This document shows positions 16,002 through 25,565 of a stretch of 37,747 nucleotides of DNA, piece by piece. The notes below the pieces were generated by a model that was not told the origin of the DNA, made no database searches, and saw only the letters and a list, made by a program, of their open reading frames with translations. Position numbers and translations under genes: made by a program. The stretch lies in contig JAUYMU010000033.1 of assembly GCA_030698405.1 (NCBI GenBank), positions 1 to 37,747 on the forward strand, written 5' to 3'. Position 1 is the stretch's first letter; every line of letters begins with the position of its first letter. Source of the stretch: Bacteroidota bacterium. GTDB lineage: Bacteria > Bacteroidota > Bacteroidia > Bacteroidales > Prolixibacteraceae.

Positions 16002-16790
16002 ATGAAATATTTTGAAATTATCATAGTGATATTCCTTCTTTCCCTCCTTTTTTCGTGTGGCCCAGGCCATAAGAAACTGGCAGAGGAGAAGATGAACCTT
16101 GCAACCTCCATCTGCGAAAAGGGCGATTCGCTGCTCGCTTTGCAGCAATTGGATTCCATTCAGGTTTTATATCCTGAAGCTCTTGAAGTCATCGGTAAAG
16201 CAAAAGAGTTCAGTAAAAAGATCAATTCGGAGATTTTATACCGGAAACAGGATCAGTTCGACCAGCTGAATGCCCGGATATTGGAACTCGAAAAGTTGTT
16301 TGATCAGGAAAAAACTGAATACGACCGTTTTACACAATACATTCACAAAAGGCAGAATTTCGAACGCAGGTGGAACAAATCGTTTATTCAACTTCACCTG
16401 GACGAACGTGGCGAATTGTATATTTCGAGCAATTATTACGGTGAACAATGGCTCAATCATGTCGGGTTGCGGGTTTACGACGGAGTTTTTCAGGCCAAAA
16501 CCGACTCGGTTTTACTGGACGACCCGAACAATCATCACAGTGAATTTATGAATACCCATTGGGAAAAAGTCAGATACACAAACGGCAAGGACAATGGTGT
16601 AATCCAATTTATTGCCGACAATGCCGACCGCAACCTGAAAGCGGTTTTTCTGGGGAAACGTATGTATTTCATTGTGCTGGAAACATTCGACAAACAGGCC
16701 GTTAAAGACGCGCTGGCTTTGTCGAACGCGCTAAAGCGAAGAATCCAGTTGGAAAAAGAAATAAAAACACTTCAATCGAAAGTGAATTAA
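16002..16790 (+). CDS. Predicted lipoprotein with coiled-coil segment
   Basis: Function not recognised. The ATG at 16002 gives MKYFEIIIVIFLLSLLFSC, a lipoprotein signal with lipobox LFSC; the longer frame from 15930 would bury this signal. After the Cys come a helical stretch resembling a single TPR-like repeat (AEEKMNLATSICEKGDSLLA) and a coiled coil (DQFDQLNARILELEKLF), then a beta-rich C-terminal part, and a final helix. The protein has 262 residues. It runs toward ppk and ends 6 bases before the convergent ppk stop. Location is probably the periplasmic face of a membrane. Confidence 0.75.
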   Translation: MKYFEIIIVIFLLSLLFSCGPGHKKLAEEKMNLATSICEKGDSLLALQQLDSIQVLYPEALEVIGKAKEFSKKINSEILYRKQDQFDQLNARILELEKLFDQEKTEYDRFTQYIHKRQNFERRWNKSFIQLHLDERGELYISSNYYGEQWLNHVGLRVYDGVFQAKTDSVLLDDPNNHHSEFMNTHWEKVRYTNGKDNGVIQFIADNADRNLKAVFLGKRMYFIVLETFDKQAVKDALALSNALKRRIQLEKEIKTLQSKVN

Positions 16791-16796
16791 AACTAA

Positions 16797-19199
16797 TCAA
16801 AATAACTTCTGAATCTCTTCAACCGGACGGGCCAGAACAGCATGTGATCCTTTTATAACCAGCGGTCGTTGAAGCAGTTTCGGATTTTCGACCAGTATTT
16901 TGATCCATTCCTCTTCGGTCAGCTCTTTCCCCTTGTATTGTAATTTGTACAATTCTTCTTCGGTTCGGATAATTGCCTCAATTTTCAATTCCGATTTAAC
17001 GAGAAAATCCTTTATTTCCGAGGCTGTTATTCCGTCTTTCATGTAATTGACAACTTCAAATTCGCATCCTTTTTCTTCGAGGTACAAAATTCCTTCGCGA
17101 CTTTTTGAACAGCGAGGATTGTGATATATTTTCATGAGGTTCTGATGTCTTTTTTTGATGTAATTGTAATAATCTTCCTGGGCACGGTAGCGCGACCCGT
17201 TGTTTTGATTGTTGTACTGGTTGCTCAAATCACTGTCGAGAATGCGCGCCTTGGTATTGTCGCGGAGCTGAATCCGAAGCAATTCTTTCAATTCCGATTT
17301 TATTTCCGGAGAATTTATCGGGCAGGCAACTTCGATACGACGGTCGAGATTGCGGGGCATCCAGTCGGCTGATGAAATGTAAATATCTTCTTTGCCACCA
17401 TTGGCAAAAAGGAAAACCCTGGTGTGTTCCAGAAATTTATCGACGATACTGATCGCTTCAATGTTTTTGCAAAGAATCGGATCATCGATTTTCATACCGA
17501 AAATTCCACGAATAATTAGCTGTATTTTCACCCCTGCCTGGCTGGCCTCATACAATTTATCGATCATCTTCTTATCGATCAGGCTATTCATTTTCAATAT
17601 CATGTACGCCTTTTTCCCTTTTCTGGCATTCGCAATTTCCTGATCAATCTTATGAATAAAGAAATTACGCATCGAAAAAGGACTGACGATAATTTGTTCG
17701 AAGTTAAAATGATTGTATGTATGCTTGAAGAATTCGAACATGTTGGCCACATCATTCCCAATCTGCGGATCGGCAGTCATCAGTCCTTTATCAGCATAAA
17801 CGCGGGCAGTGCCTTCATGGAAATTTCCGGTTCCGATATACGCGTAATTCCGGAGGCCGTTTTTCTCTTTTCGCTGTATCCACGCCAGTTTACTGTGTAT
17901 TTTCAATCCCGGGATGCCGTTGATCACATGCGCCCCTTCTTCCTGAAGTTTGTTCGACCAGAAAATGTTGGCTTCCTCATCGAACCGGGCTTGCAGCTCG
18001 ATTACAACCGTTACTTTTTTTCCGTTACGGATGGCATTCAGCAAAGCGTTTACGACCTTGGAAGTTTCGGAAACACGGTAAATCGTGATCCCTATTTCCC
18101 TGACTTTCGGGTCGATGGCCGCTTCGCGCAAAAAATCGATAAAATGAGAAAAACTCTGATAAGGATAATGCAGTAAAATATCTTTCTTCCTAAGTTTCTT
18201 CAGGATACTTTGGCGGGGGATTAAATCCTTGTGCGGAACAGAAGGCAGACTTTGGTAATAGTGATGACGTTTTCCTATTTCAGGAAAATTCATAAAATCC
18301 TTGTGATTGTGGTATCTACCGCCGGCGACAGTTTTGTCGGCTCCATCGAGTTTCATTTTTTTCATGATGAATTCGAGCAGATCCGAAGGCATATCGCGGT
18401 CGTAAATTAGCCGCACCGGAATCCCTACTTTTCGCTTTTTCAAGCCGATTTCCATTTTTTCGATGAAGCTTTTCGAAATATCATCGTCAATGTCAAGTTC
18501 GGCATCGCGGGTAACTTTGATGGTATAGGCTTCAAAATGATCGTAATTGAAAATGGGGAACACTTCATTCAGGCAAAATCGGATAACATCGTCCACCATG
18601 ATGACAAATTTCTTATTTCCTTGTTCGGGTAAAACGAGAAACCGCGAAACCGACCGGCTCGGAACCCGGATGAGTGCATAAGAAAATTTTTCGGGAGCAT
18701 TTATTTTTGACAATTTAACCGTCAGGTAAACAGATTTATCGCGCAGATATGGGAACTTCATCGACTTTCCGAGCATTATCGGAATGATGTTCGGAAGTAC
18801 TTTCACATTGAAATACTTTCGTACAAAAATACCCTGCTCGTGGGTCAATTGCTTTTCATCGACCATGAAAATGTTTTCATTGGCCAACTCCTTCCAAATA
18901 TTCCTGTATATTTCCTGGGCTTTTTGCTGTTGAAGAACAACGGTTTCCTGAATTTTATCGTACAGTTCGGCTGCAGAATAATTGCCCAAAAGACCTTCAT
19001 CATCTTTGCCAAATTCGAGCATACGACGTACGGCAGCCACCCGCACCCTGAAAAATTCATCGAGGTTATTGGAGAAAATTCCGAGAAACCGGATTCGCTC
19101 AAACAAAGGAACGGAGAGATCTTCAGCCTCCTGAAGCACCCGTTCGTTAAACGAAAGCCAGCTAATTTCACGGTTATTGTATTTTTCAGATGTGCCCAT
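16797..19199 (-). CDS. ppk1: Polyphosphate kinase 1 fused in frame to an ArsC-like domain
   Basis: The first ~696 residues are PPK1, which reversibly polymerises ATP gamma-phosphate into polyphosphate. Motifs include NNREISWLSFNERVLQEA and SNNLDEFFRVRV at the N-terminus, the catalytic-His segment GLKIHSKLAW, a second conserved His in FLEHTRVFLFANGG, and SADWMPRNLDRRIE. The frame continues without a stop into a complete ArsC/YffB-like thioredoxin-fold domain of 112 residues, from MKIYHNPRCSKSR with the catalytic-type Cys to RPLVIKGSHAVLARP. The ATG at 19199, preceded by AAGGAA, is preferred to the TTG at 19223. The internal ATG at 17135 could start a separate ArsC product, but no good ribosome site precedes it. 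Whether this is a true fusion or a lost stop (mutation or sequencing error) is open. Confidence 0.9.
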   Translation of the reverse strand: MGTSEKYNNREISWLSFNERVLQEAEDLSVPLFERIRFLGIFSNNLDEFFRVRVAAVRRMLEFGKDDEGLLGNYSAAELYDKIQETVVLQQQKAQEIYRNIWKELANENIFMVDEKQLTHEQGIFVRKYFNVKVLPNIIPIMLGKSMKFPYLRDKSVYLTVKLSKINAPEKFSYALIRVPSRSVSRFLVLPEQGNKKFVIMVDDVIRFCLNEVFPIFNYDHFEAYTIKVTRDAELDIDDDISKSFIEKMEIGLKKRKVGIPVRLIYDRDMPSDLLEFIMKKMKLDGADKTVAGGRYHNHKDFMNFPEIGKRHHYYQSLPSVPHKDLIPRQSILKKLRKKDILLHYPYQSFSHFIDFLREAAIDPKVREIGITIYRVSETSKVVNALLNAIRNGKKVTVVIELQARFDEEANIFWSNKLQEEGAHVINGIPGLKIHSKLAWIQRKEKNGLRNYAYIGTGNFHEGTARVYADKGLMTADPQIGNDVANMFEFFKHTYNHFNFEQIIVSPFSMRNFFIHKIDQEIANARKGKKAYMILKMNSLIDKKMIDKLYEASQAGVKIQLIIRGIFGMKIDDPILCKNIEAISIVDKFLEHTRVFLFANGGKEDIYISSADWMPRNLDRRIEVACPINSPEIKSELKELLRIQLRDNTKARILDSDLSNQYNNQNNGSRYRAQEDYYNYIKKRHQNLMKIYHNPRCSKSREGILYLEEKGCEFEVVNYMKDGITASEIKDFLVKSELKIEAIIRTEEELYKLQYKGKELTEEEWIKILVENPKLLQRPLVIKGSHAVLARPVEEIQKLF

Positions 19200-19254
19200 T
19201 TCCTTTTTTTTATTGAGAAACAAAATTCATGGCTGTAAGTTACAGCGATTTTTC

Positions 19255-19863
19255 TTAATCCACATTTAAATTCAGTTTATCCAGTCCTTTTTGAATGGCT
19301 TCCTGAAAAATTGTCAATCCTGAAATTTCGTTCAGGGTTAAAATTCTGTCTTTGGGAGACTGTGCTTCATCCTGAAGGAACAATTCGAACCAGCCAACAT
19401 TTTGCCATTGCCCGAGTTTGTAGCCTACTTTCAGGAATTCGCCACATTTGTGGTAACCGAATTGCTCGTGAAATGCCACGCTCGAATCGTTGGGTATGGT
19501 AATAATTGCCAGCAAATCGGCAATACCCTGATAACGAACTATTTCATTCAGGCTGGTATAAAGTGCCTGCGCCACACGTTTTCGTTGAAAATCAGGATGA
19601 ACATACACTGAAACTTCCTTAGTCCAGCGGTATGATGCACGGCTTCGATAGGCTGACGCATAAGCATATCCTGCAATCCGTCCATCAATTTCACAAACCA
19701 GGAAAGGCAATTCAGTCATAATTTCCTGAATTCGTTTCCAAAATGATTCTTCATCAGGAACAGTTTCCTCAAAAGTGACGGCTGTTTCCAGAATAAATGG
19801 CGAATAAATCTCCAGAATTCCGGGGGTGTCCCGTTTTTCTGCAAGGCGGATGGAAGTGTTCAT
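19255..19863 (-). CDS. GNAT-family N-acetyltransferase, phosphinothricin-acetyltransferase-like
   Basis: From the ATG at 19863 the protein begins MNTSIRLAEKRDTPGILEIY and has 202 residues; an in-frame upstream extension of 14 residues is unlikely because it lies in the repeat-rich leader. It follows the Pat/MnaT subgroup: FEETVPDEESFWKRI, then AGYAYASAYRSRASYRWTKE, the acetyl-CoA loop VHPDFQRKRVAQAL, and FHEQFGYHKCGEF. Members acetylate amino groups of compounds such as methionine sulfoximine or phosphinothricin; the real substrate is unknown. A ~25-residue C-terminal tail exceeds the usual domain. Confidence 0.85.
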   Translation of the reverse strand: MNTSIRLAEKRDTPGILEIYSPFILETAVTFEETVPDEESFWKRIQEIMTELPFLVCEIDGRIAGYAYASAYRSRASYRWTKEVSVYVHPDFQRKRVAQALYTSLNEIVRYQGIADLLAIITIPNDSSVAFHEQFGYHKCGEFLKVGYKLGQWQNVGWFELFLQDEAQSPKDRILTLNEISGLTIFQEAIQKGLDKLNLNVD

Positions 19864-19890
19864 TTTGATTTGATATTTCAAGTTACATTT

Positions 19891-19985
19891 GTCATTATTG
19901 GTCATTCAATTGGTCATTCAATTGTCATTTAATTGGCATGAACAATTGACAACTGAATGACGTGAAACAAATGACAATCAATGAC
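19891..19985. repeat. Cluster of short GTCATT/AATGAC repeats
   Basis: GTCATT occurs at 19891, 19901, 19913 and 19924, then in inverted form (AATGAC) near 19956, 19970 and 19979. The two halves can pair into an imperfect hairpin between prfB and the acetyltransferase gene. It may act as a terminator or be slippage-derived low-complexity DNA. Confidence 0.6.
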
Positions 19986-20021
19986 TTTTGCGAATGCATT
20001 CCAATCTGATCAGTCGCAATC

Positions 20022-21117
20022 TTAATTCAGGTCGTCGCTGAATTCCATCAGAAAGGCTTTGATAAACCCGTTGATGTCGCCGTCCATCACTGCCTGAACG
20101 TTGCCCGATTCGAAACCTGTACGAACGTCTTTTACCAGTTTGTAAGGTTGCATCGTATAGGAGCGGATTTGCGATCCCCATTCAATTTTTTTCTTGGTCG
20201 AATTGATGAGTTGTTCGGCTTCACGGCGTTTGCGCAGTTCGAGTTCGTACAATTGCGATTTAAGCAGTCGCAGTGCATTGTCTTTGTTTCCGAATTGGGA
20301 GCGGCTTTCGGTATTTTCGATGATAATTCCGGTTGGTGCGTGCCGGAGCCTCACCCCGGTCTCGACTTTGTTGACATTCTGACCGCCTGCCCCACCCGAC
20401 CTGAAAGTTTCCCAGGTAATGTCGGCAGGATTGATTTCCACTTCAATGGTGTCGTCAATCGAGGGCGAAACAAACACCGATGCAAAGGTGGTCATTCGTT
20501 TACTTTGGGCATTGAAAGGCGAAAGTCGCACCAGACGGTGAACTCCGTTTTCGCTTTTCAGGTAGCCATAGGCATAATCGCCTTCAAACTCGATGGTGCA
20601 ACTTTTTATGCCCACTTCGTCGCCTCCATGGTATTCAACCGTTTTTACGGTGTATCCCTGTTTCTCGCCGTAACGCATGTACATCCGCATCAGCATTTCA
20701 GCCCAGTCGTTACTTTCGGTTCCGCCTGCACCCGCATTGATGCGAAGGATTGCGCCCAGTTTATCCTCCTCTTTCCGGAGCATATTTTTAACTTCCAGCG
20801 CTTCAATTAATTCACGCGTTGTTTGAAATTGCTGCTCAATATCCTCTTCTTCAGCCTCTCCGGCTTCAAAAAATTCATACAGCACCAGCATGTCTTCCGC
20901 GTGGCGGTCAACTTCAGCAAATCCATCCGTCCAGATTTTTACTGAATTGATGACTTTCATTTGTGCTTCGGCTTCTTTGGGATTGTTCCAGAAGGCAGGA
21001 TCCTGCGTTTTGAGCTCTTCCTCTTGTAGTTGTATCAGTTTTTGATCGTAGTCAAAGATGCCTCCTTAACGCATCCCGGCGATCAATAAGATCTTTAACC
21101 TGTTCTTTGAGAATCAT
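20022..21117 (-). CDS. prfB: Peptide chain release factor 2 (programmed +1 frameshift)
   Basis: RF2 recognises UGA and UAA and triggers peptide release. Translation starts at the ATG at 21117 and reads 21 codons ([21 protein letters not shown]) to an in-frame TGA at 21054-21052. A +1 shift at CTT-TGA-C continues as [13 protein letters not shown] and gives 364 residues in all, the normal RF2 length. The codon-recognition tripeptide SPF (SPFNAQ) and the catalytic GGQ (GAGGQNVNK) are present. Low RF2 slows termination at the UGA and favours the shift, giving autoregulation. TACTTTTG upstream (21151-21144) is a likely promoter element. Confidence 0.97.
21051..21066 (-). promoter_or_regulatory. 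prfB +1 programmed frameshift site
   Basis: On the minus strand AGGAGG (21066-21061), three bases, CTT, TGA and C reproduce the classical arrangement of an internal Shine-Dalgarno-like stimulator, slippery CUU and UGA stop. Confidence 0.95.
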
Positions 21118-21143
21118 TTTTATGTTTTTAGTTTACTGAAAAG

Positions 21144-21151
21144 CAAAAGTA
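21144..21151 (-). promoter_or_regulatory. Putative prfB -7 element
   Basis: TACTTTTG on the minus strand matches TAnnTTTG, 26 bases upstream of the prfB ATG. Confidence 0.5.
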
Positions 21152-21183
21152 GAAAATGAATCGGGATTATTGAATTAAATGAA

Positions 21184-21885
21184 TCAATTCCCCCAAACTA
21201 CTTCCTTTTCAACAAAAGATATTGCCTGAATATTGTATGCGTCAACTACGGACTCAAACATATAGGCAAATAACCTGACGGTATAGGTTTTCCCCGCTTC
21301 AGGAGTAAAACCCACTGCCCAACCTTTGCCGGCTGCGCTGATAACAGAAGTTTTGGTACCATTTTTAAGCTCAATACTTCTAAAAACCAGTTCATCGCCA
21401 TCAATAATGTTGATGGAATAACTGGGTGCATCCGTAATCAGTGTCCAGCTCATATCCAGTTGATGTTTGACTGCATCGTATTCGCATTTATCTAGGGTTG
21501 GAATTGGCAAAACCTTGTCGGTTAATACATCCTGAAATTCCTGTTTCACGCCATTGGTAAATGTTGCAGAGAATGTAAAAGTGGTGGCTGCAGGCTTGGT
21601 AGTTGTGAACTGGGTTTCGGGCATTTCGAAATAAAAGTTGCTTTTATATTCCTGATTTGCCTTTAGCGTGTATGTTTTTCCCGGTTCGGCAGTACTGACA
21701 GCAGTAACACTTTCGAACGAACTTAAAGTGTAGGCATACATTGAAATGCCATAAACAATGTTCTCCCCGGACTGTTTTGCAACTATCATTACATCTCCAA
21801 CTCCGGTAACCTGATCGTCATTTTTATTGCAGGAAGTGATAAGAAGCGTTAAAAGTACGACCGCAAGAATTTTAAATTGGTTCAT
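21184..21885 (-). CDS. Predicted lipoprotein at the 3' end of the PUL
   Basis: Function not recognised. The 233-residue product starts with a lipoprotein signal, MNQFKILAVVLLTLLITSC, followed by the acidic NKNDD often seen after the Cys of surface-exported Bacteroidota lipoproteins. The rest is beta-rich and looks like two Ig/fibronectin-like halves (about 30-115 and 120-233), with GKTYTLKANQEYK and AGKTYTVRLFAY as parallel strands. It lies 184 bases downstream of the large secreted protein on the same strand, so it may be the last gene of the PUL and a glycan-binding accessory; that is inference from position. Confidence 0.7.
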   Translation of the reverse strand: MNQFKILAVVLLTLLITSCNKNDDQVTGVGDVMIVAKQSGENIVYGISMYAYTLSSFESVTAVSTAEPGKTYTLKANQEYKSNFYFEMPETQFTTTKPAATTFTFSATFTNGVKQEFQDVLTDKVLPIPTLDKCEYDAVKHQLDMSWTLITDAPSYSINIIDGDELVFRSIELKNGTKTSVISAAGKGWAVGFTPEAGKTYTVRLFAYMFESVVDAYNIQAISFVEKEVVWGN

Positions 21886-22069
21886 CTGCTTATGCTTTTA
21901 AAATAAATAATCATTGATGACAGGATGGTGTCGGCATCAGAAAGGTTGTCTGATGCAAAGATATTTATTTTGCACAATAACTTAACTTGAAGTGGGACGA
22001 GATTAATTGGCTACAGAAAAGGCAATGCATTCCGGCGTTGAAGCACTGCAAAGTCACCGAAGATCACGG

Positions 22070-25000
22070 TTACCTGACAATAATTTTCCGGCTCAACACA
22101 CTTCCATCGTTCAGAGTGATCCTCAACAAATATAGGCCTGAACCGGTTTGCGGAATTTCAATTTTCAATGCTGAACTTTGAGAATGAACCTGCAATCCTG
22201 AAACCTCCAACCCATTGGAATTGAATAGTGAAATGTGTGTAACCCGGACAGATCCTTTGAATTCAACATTGAGCACCCGTTCAGCAGGATTGGGATACAC
22301 GCGTAAAATAGGATCAATTTCAATAGTTTGGGCAAGGGTTGGCCAGCGGTTTTTAAGTTGTTCAATCTGGGAGGCCGGAATTTCAACGTTCCACAATTTT
22401 ACTTCATCGATACTTCCAATAAGTGCATACTGGGTTTCAACATTGTCCATCCTACCGATGGTGAGTGGTTTGGTTGAAGCCTGTATTGCTCCTGAAAATG
22501 CCTTAAAGGTATCCAGTACGCCATCGACATAAAGTTCCATTGAATAACCTGTATAGACCGCGGTTACATGGTAGTAGCGGTTGAGTTCAATAGGTGCAGC
22601 GCCATCGAGATCGGCCACGCCGGTGCTTGTTTTTACAGTCCAGCGGAATCGTCCTTCAGGAGTAATTGACAGCTTGTAACGCTGTTGCCACGAACCGTGT
22701 GAGATGATAAAACGTTCGGAACCCAATTGTTCGCATTTTGCCCAGCAACTCATGCTCACCGCATCAGCAAAATTCAGCTCCACATTGTTTTCGGTTGAAA
22801 TGATGTTTTGGCCGGAGGTAAACCTGTATGCCTTCGAGGAAGTTCCCCAGGAATCTTCTGTTTTTGTTGCTCCTGAAACGGTGGCATGAAACCGGTCAGC
22901 AACCGCATTCCGACTGTCAGAATCAAATGGATACCAGATCAGGGGAGCTTGAGCCGGAATACTTGTGTTTTTAGCAAGTGCGCCAGCCGATATGGTGGTA
23001 GAAAGCATTTCCTGATTGGTAACCAGTAAAGTGATCGTGGAGACTCCCGGAGTGTTTGTCGCCTGCCAGTTAACTGATTTTCCAGTGCTTTGGGCTAACA
23101 CTCCTGAAGAAACACTCCATGCATATTCGAGGATTTCTCCGGCAGCAGGTTCAGAAAGCGCTGTAAACGTGTTTGTTTTACCAGTTTCTGTATATTTTGA
23201 AGCGGATTGAATTCCGGTTACCACCGGCGGCCCCGAAATACGGTCAACCACCTTCAAATGCAACGTGTCTTCTGCTACCTGACCATTGGCAGTTATTCTG
23301 CATTTGAGTATTGGATTTGAGTTGATAACAGGTGCGGTGAGTTGAACCTGCGACTGGTTTTGGCCATCAATCAACTTGCCATCCATAAACCATTCAAAAT
23401 GAACCTGTGTGCCAGAGGGAATGTTTCCCGGCGTGCAATATGCTGTGAATATAGAATTGGTGAGAATTGGCGAATGATCGGTTGAAATTGATTTTATACG
23501 AAGGGTTTCGGAATAAGCGTATTGATAATGATAATCGAGGATGTCATTTCCGGCAAAAAGCTTTCCATCACGGGCTTCAGGAACCAATCCTGAAGTAAAA
23601 AGCCTGATCAGCCGGACTTCACCAGCCGGCACCGGCAATTGAATTGTTCCGGAAGCAGCCGGAAACAAAGTTGTTTCAGTAATGGCATCATAAACTCCAA
23701 ATGTGCCGGAAGGTATAACCACATCCACCAATTTGGCCTCATTTGCCGGGTTAAAATACAGGTACGAAACCAGTGAATTGTCACCGTAAAAGTCTGTTTT
23801 ATTGAGGTCGATCTGAAGGATTTCAGGAATATTGGTTGGTTGCACCACTGCTGCAAGATAGCCAACACTAGAACCGCTGTAAAGCGACAGGTTGGTGGCA
23901 GCCCAGCCGCCGCGAATAGCATCTCCGGTAACAAACGGAGTTTTTCCCTGCCATGTTTGTTTCATCGATTCATAGGGAATGCAGGCAGTCGGGTCGTTTG
24001 CCGATGCCCAATCGTATGAATCCTGTTGCGTTTGTGGAAAAGCACTCCAGTAAAACAAACGGCTGGCATTTGTCACATTCAGTATCCATTTGGCAATGAT
24101 GCGGGCGTAACGTTTGTCGTATTTGGGAAGTGGCGCCAATGCGGCTGCCTGTTGGAAACCATTCATTACAAAAGCATAATCGTTTCCGGCGTCGTTGGCT
24201 TCACCGATCAAACCTGAAACATCATATCCGCCCCAGGTTCCCACAATTGATCCCCATCCCCGAAGTGCGCCACGATCAAAGCACCAATCAAGCAGTTTCT
24301 GTAAAGGGTAACTGGTGGCTTCAACGGCATTCATGCGGGCAGCGGCAAGTGTACCGTAAGGCAACTGAAGTTCATAGGAAGGATTTGTTGTCATTCCGGA
24401 TAAAAAATCCAGGGAAAGCTGAGCGCCTTCAAAGTATTGCCGGTTTCCGGTTTCGAGGTAAGCATTGTAAAGCAACCAGGCAATGCTTCCGGCTGACTCG
24501 GGTTCCGGAACGCTTGTATTCAGCGGTAATCCTGTTTTCAGGTTAAAAGCCCGGTAATTCATATTGGGCAATGACCATGGAGTTGTTTTTCCACCCAATT
24601 GGTTGACACAATAGAGCCAACGATCGGCTACGGTGGTGAACTGAGTTTCAAATTCAGGAACAGAATTGGGATAAATAGAATTCAACTGGTAAAAGTAAAC
24701 ATTGGGCATAAGGTCGTACCACCAGTCGTGCCCCGAAGTGGTTGAGTAACTGTTCAGATAAACATTCTGCCCATTTTTCAGGTTGAAAAAGTCTTTGGCT
24801 TTGGCGACCCAGTTCGTGCCATTCTGGTTGCTTTTATCTATTCCTGAAAGTGAAGCTCCGACGATGGCCGGCATGATGTTAATCGCTTCAGCCTGATTGG
24901 AATGATTGTCAGCGCCAACATACGAATCAAGGAATAGCGGTGTATTGTCTGGATAGTTAAATTGTCCCGGAGTTCCCAAACGCGCCAAGGGTAAATATAG

Positions 25001-25186
25001 GCCGGTTTTGGTTGTGTTAAAGATATAACTGTCGTAATCGTGCGCCACCGTTTTCCAATCGCGAATAATTAGTGGAGAAGGGGTATCGGGCATTTTATCG
25101 ATCCGGGAAATACTCAGTTGCCCTGGTTGTGCAAAGGATAGCAGGGAAAAAATACAAAGTTGCAGGATAAGCAGATATCGGATCAT
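22070..25186 (-). CDS. Large secreted protein: unknown putative catalytic domain, Ig-like region, LamG domain, T9SS signal
   Basis: 1038 residues. A signal peptide (1-19, cleaved near SFA|QPG) precedes a ~530-residue domain (about 25-555) that is paralogous to the whole 31739-33460 lipoprotein. Shared blocks are MPDTPSPLIIRDWK, GIDKSNQNG, GHDWWYDLMPNV, LPYGTLAAARMNA, GGYDVSGL, NASRLFY and LYSGSSVG. Its helix-rich repeats suggest an alpha/alpha toroid as in many glycoside hydrolases or lyases, but I recognise no CAZy family. Next come an Ig/PKD-like region (about 560-735), a LamG/concanavalin-like domain (747-935) likely for sugar binding, and a T9SS C-terminal sorting domain (about 958-1038, YPNPAERVLNVEF to LSRKIIVR). 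It should be exported to the cell surface or medium. It may be the extracellular enzyme of this PUL. Confidence 0.85.
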   Translation of the reverse strand: MIRYLLILQLCIFSLLSFAQPGQLSISRIDKMPDTPSPLIIRDWKTVAHDYDSYIFNTTKTGLYLPLARLGTPGQFNYPDNTPLFLDSYVGADNHSNQAEAINIMPAIVGASLSGIDKSNQNGTNWVAKAKDFFNLKNGQNVYLNSYSTTSGHDWWYDLMPNVYFYQLNSIYPNSVPEFETQFTTVADRWLYCVNQLGGKTTPWSLPNMNYRAFNLKTGLPLNTSVPEPESAGSIAWLLYNAYLETGNRQYFEGAQLSLDFLSGMTTNPSYELQLPYGTLAAARMNAVEATSYPLQKLLDWCFDRGALRGWGSIVGTWGGYDVSGLIGEANDAGNDYAFVMNGFQQAAALAPLPKYDKRYARIIAKWILNVTNASRLFYWSAFPQTQQDSYDWASANDPTACIPYESMKQTWQGKTPFVTGDAIRGGWAATNLSLYSGSSVGYLAAVVQPTNIPEILQIDLNKTDFYGDNSLVSYLYFNPANEAKLVDVVIPSGTFGVYDAITETTLFPAASGTIQLPVPAGEVRLIRLFTSGLVPEARDGKLFAGNDILDYHYQYAYSETLRIKSISTDHSPILTNSIFTAYCTPGNIPSGTQVHFEWFMDGKLIDGQNQSQVQLTAPVINSNPILKCRITANGQVAEDTLHLKVVDRISGPPVVTGIQSASKYTETGKTNTFTALSEPAAGEILEYAWSVSSGVLAQSTGKSVNWQATNTPGVSTITLLVTNQEMLSTTISAGALAKNTSIPAQAPLIWYPFDSDSRNAVADRFHATVSGATKTEDSWGTSSKAYRFTSGQNIISTENNVELNFADAVSMSCWAKCEQLGSERFIISHGSWQQRYKLSITPEGRFRWTVKTSTGVADLDGAAPIELNRYYHVTAVYTGYSMELYVDGVLDTFKAFSGAIQASTKPLTIGRMDNVETQYALIGSIDEVKLWNVEIPASQIEQLKNRWPTLAQTIEIDPILRVYPNPAERVLNVEFKGSVRVTHISLFNSNGLEVSGLQVHSQSSALKIEIPQTGSGLYLLRITLNDGSVLSRKIIVR

Positions 25187-25565
25187 GGAGGGAGTTTATT
25201 TAATTTACAATTTAAAGATTTACAATTTACAATTGAAGGGCGATTCGGTTCCATCCGAAAAAAGGCGCGAGCTTTGAATTGGATTTTACCGCGGACGTGA
25301 ATGATTTGTAATTCCTTCCGTTGCCTAAAGGCAAACGGCAAAGGATAATGCATTGAATGAAAGAGTGTGTTGATCAGAGCTTTATCCTTTGCCGTCACAT
25401 TTATGTGACGGACATAAAATTGCCCATTCTTCCGGGCTTTAGCCCAATCATTTTCTTTCAGCAAAAAAAGGGGGAGGCTCAAGTTTCCACATCACCGATG
25501 CAGAAATCATTGAGCCTTCCCCTTTAAAATAGTAAATAGTACATCGTTAAATTGTAATTACTTGC
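25187..25565. other. 379-base intergenic stretch with REP-like hairpins
   Basis: No gene is seen. The only structure is the hairpin cluster at 25318-25446, listed separately, plus A+T-rich leader sequence before the large secreted protein gene. Confidence 0.6.
25318..25446. repeat. REP-like hairpin cluster A
   Basis: Three hairpins occur: CCGTTGCCTAAAGGCAAACGG followed by CAAAGGATA (25318-25347); TATCCTTTGCCGT leading into CACATTTATGTG (25383-25411); and CCGGGCTTTAGCCCA (25432-25446). The same words recur at 31575-31707 in another order. They look like non-autonomous palindromic elements spread by a REP-associated transposase elsewhere. Confidence 0.82.

Noticed and set aside
17652-18176. 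174-codon plus-strand frame inside ppk1
   Set aside because: Antisense shadow of a strongly conserved PPK1 region.
20148-20810. 220-codon plus-strand frame inside prfB
   Set aside because: Antisense shadow of RF2; no protein-like motifs.
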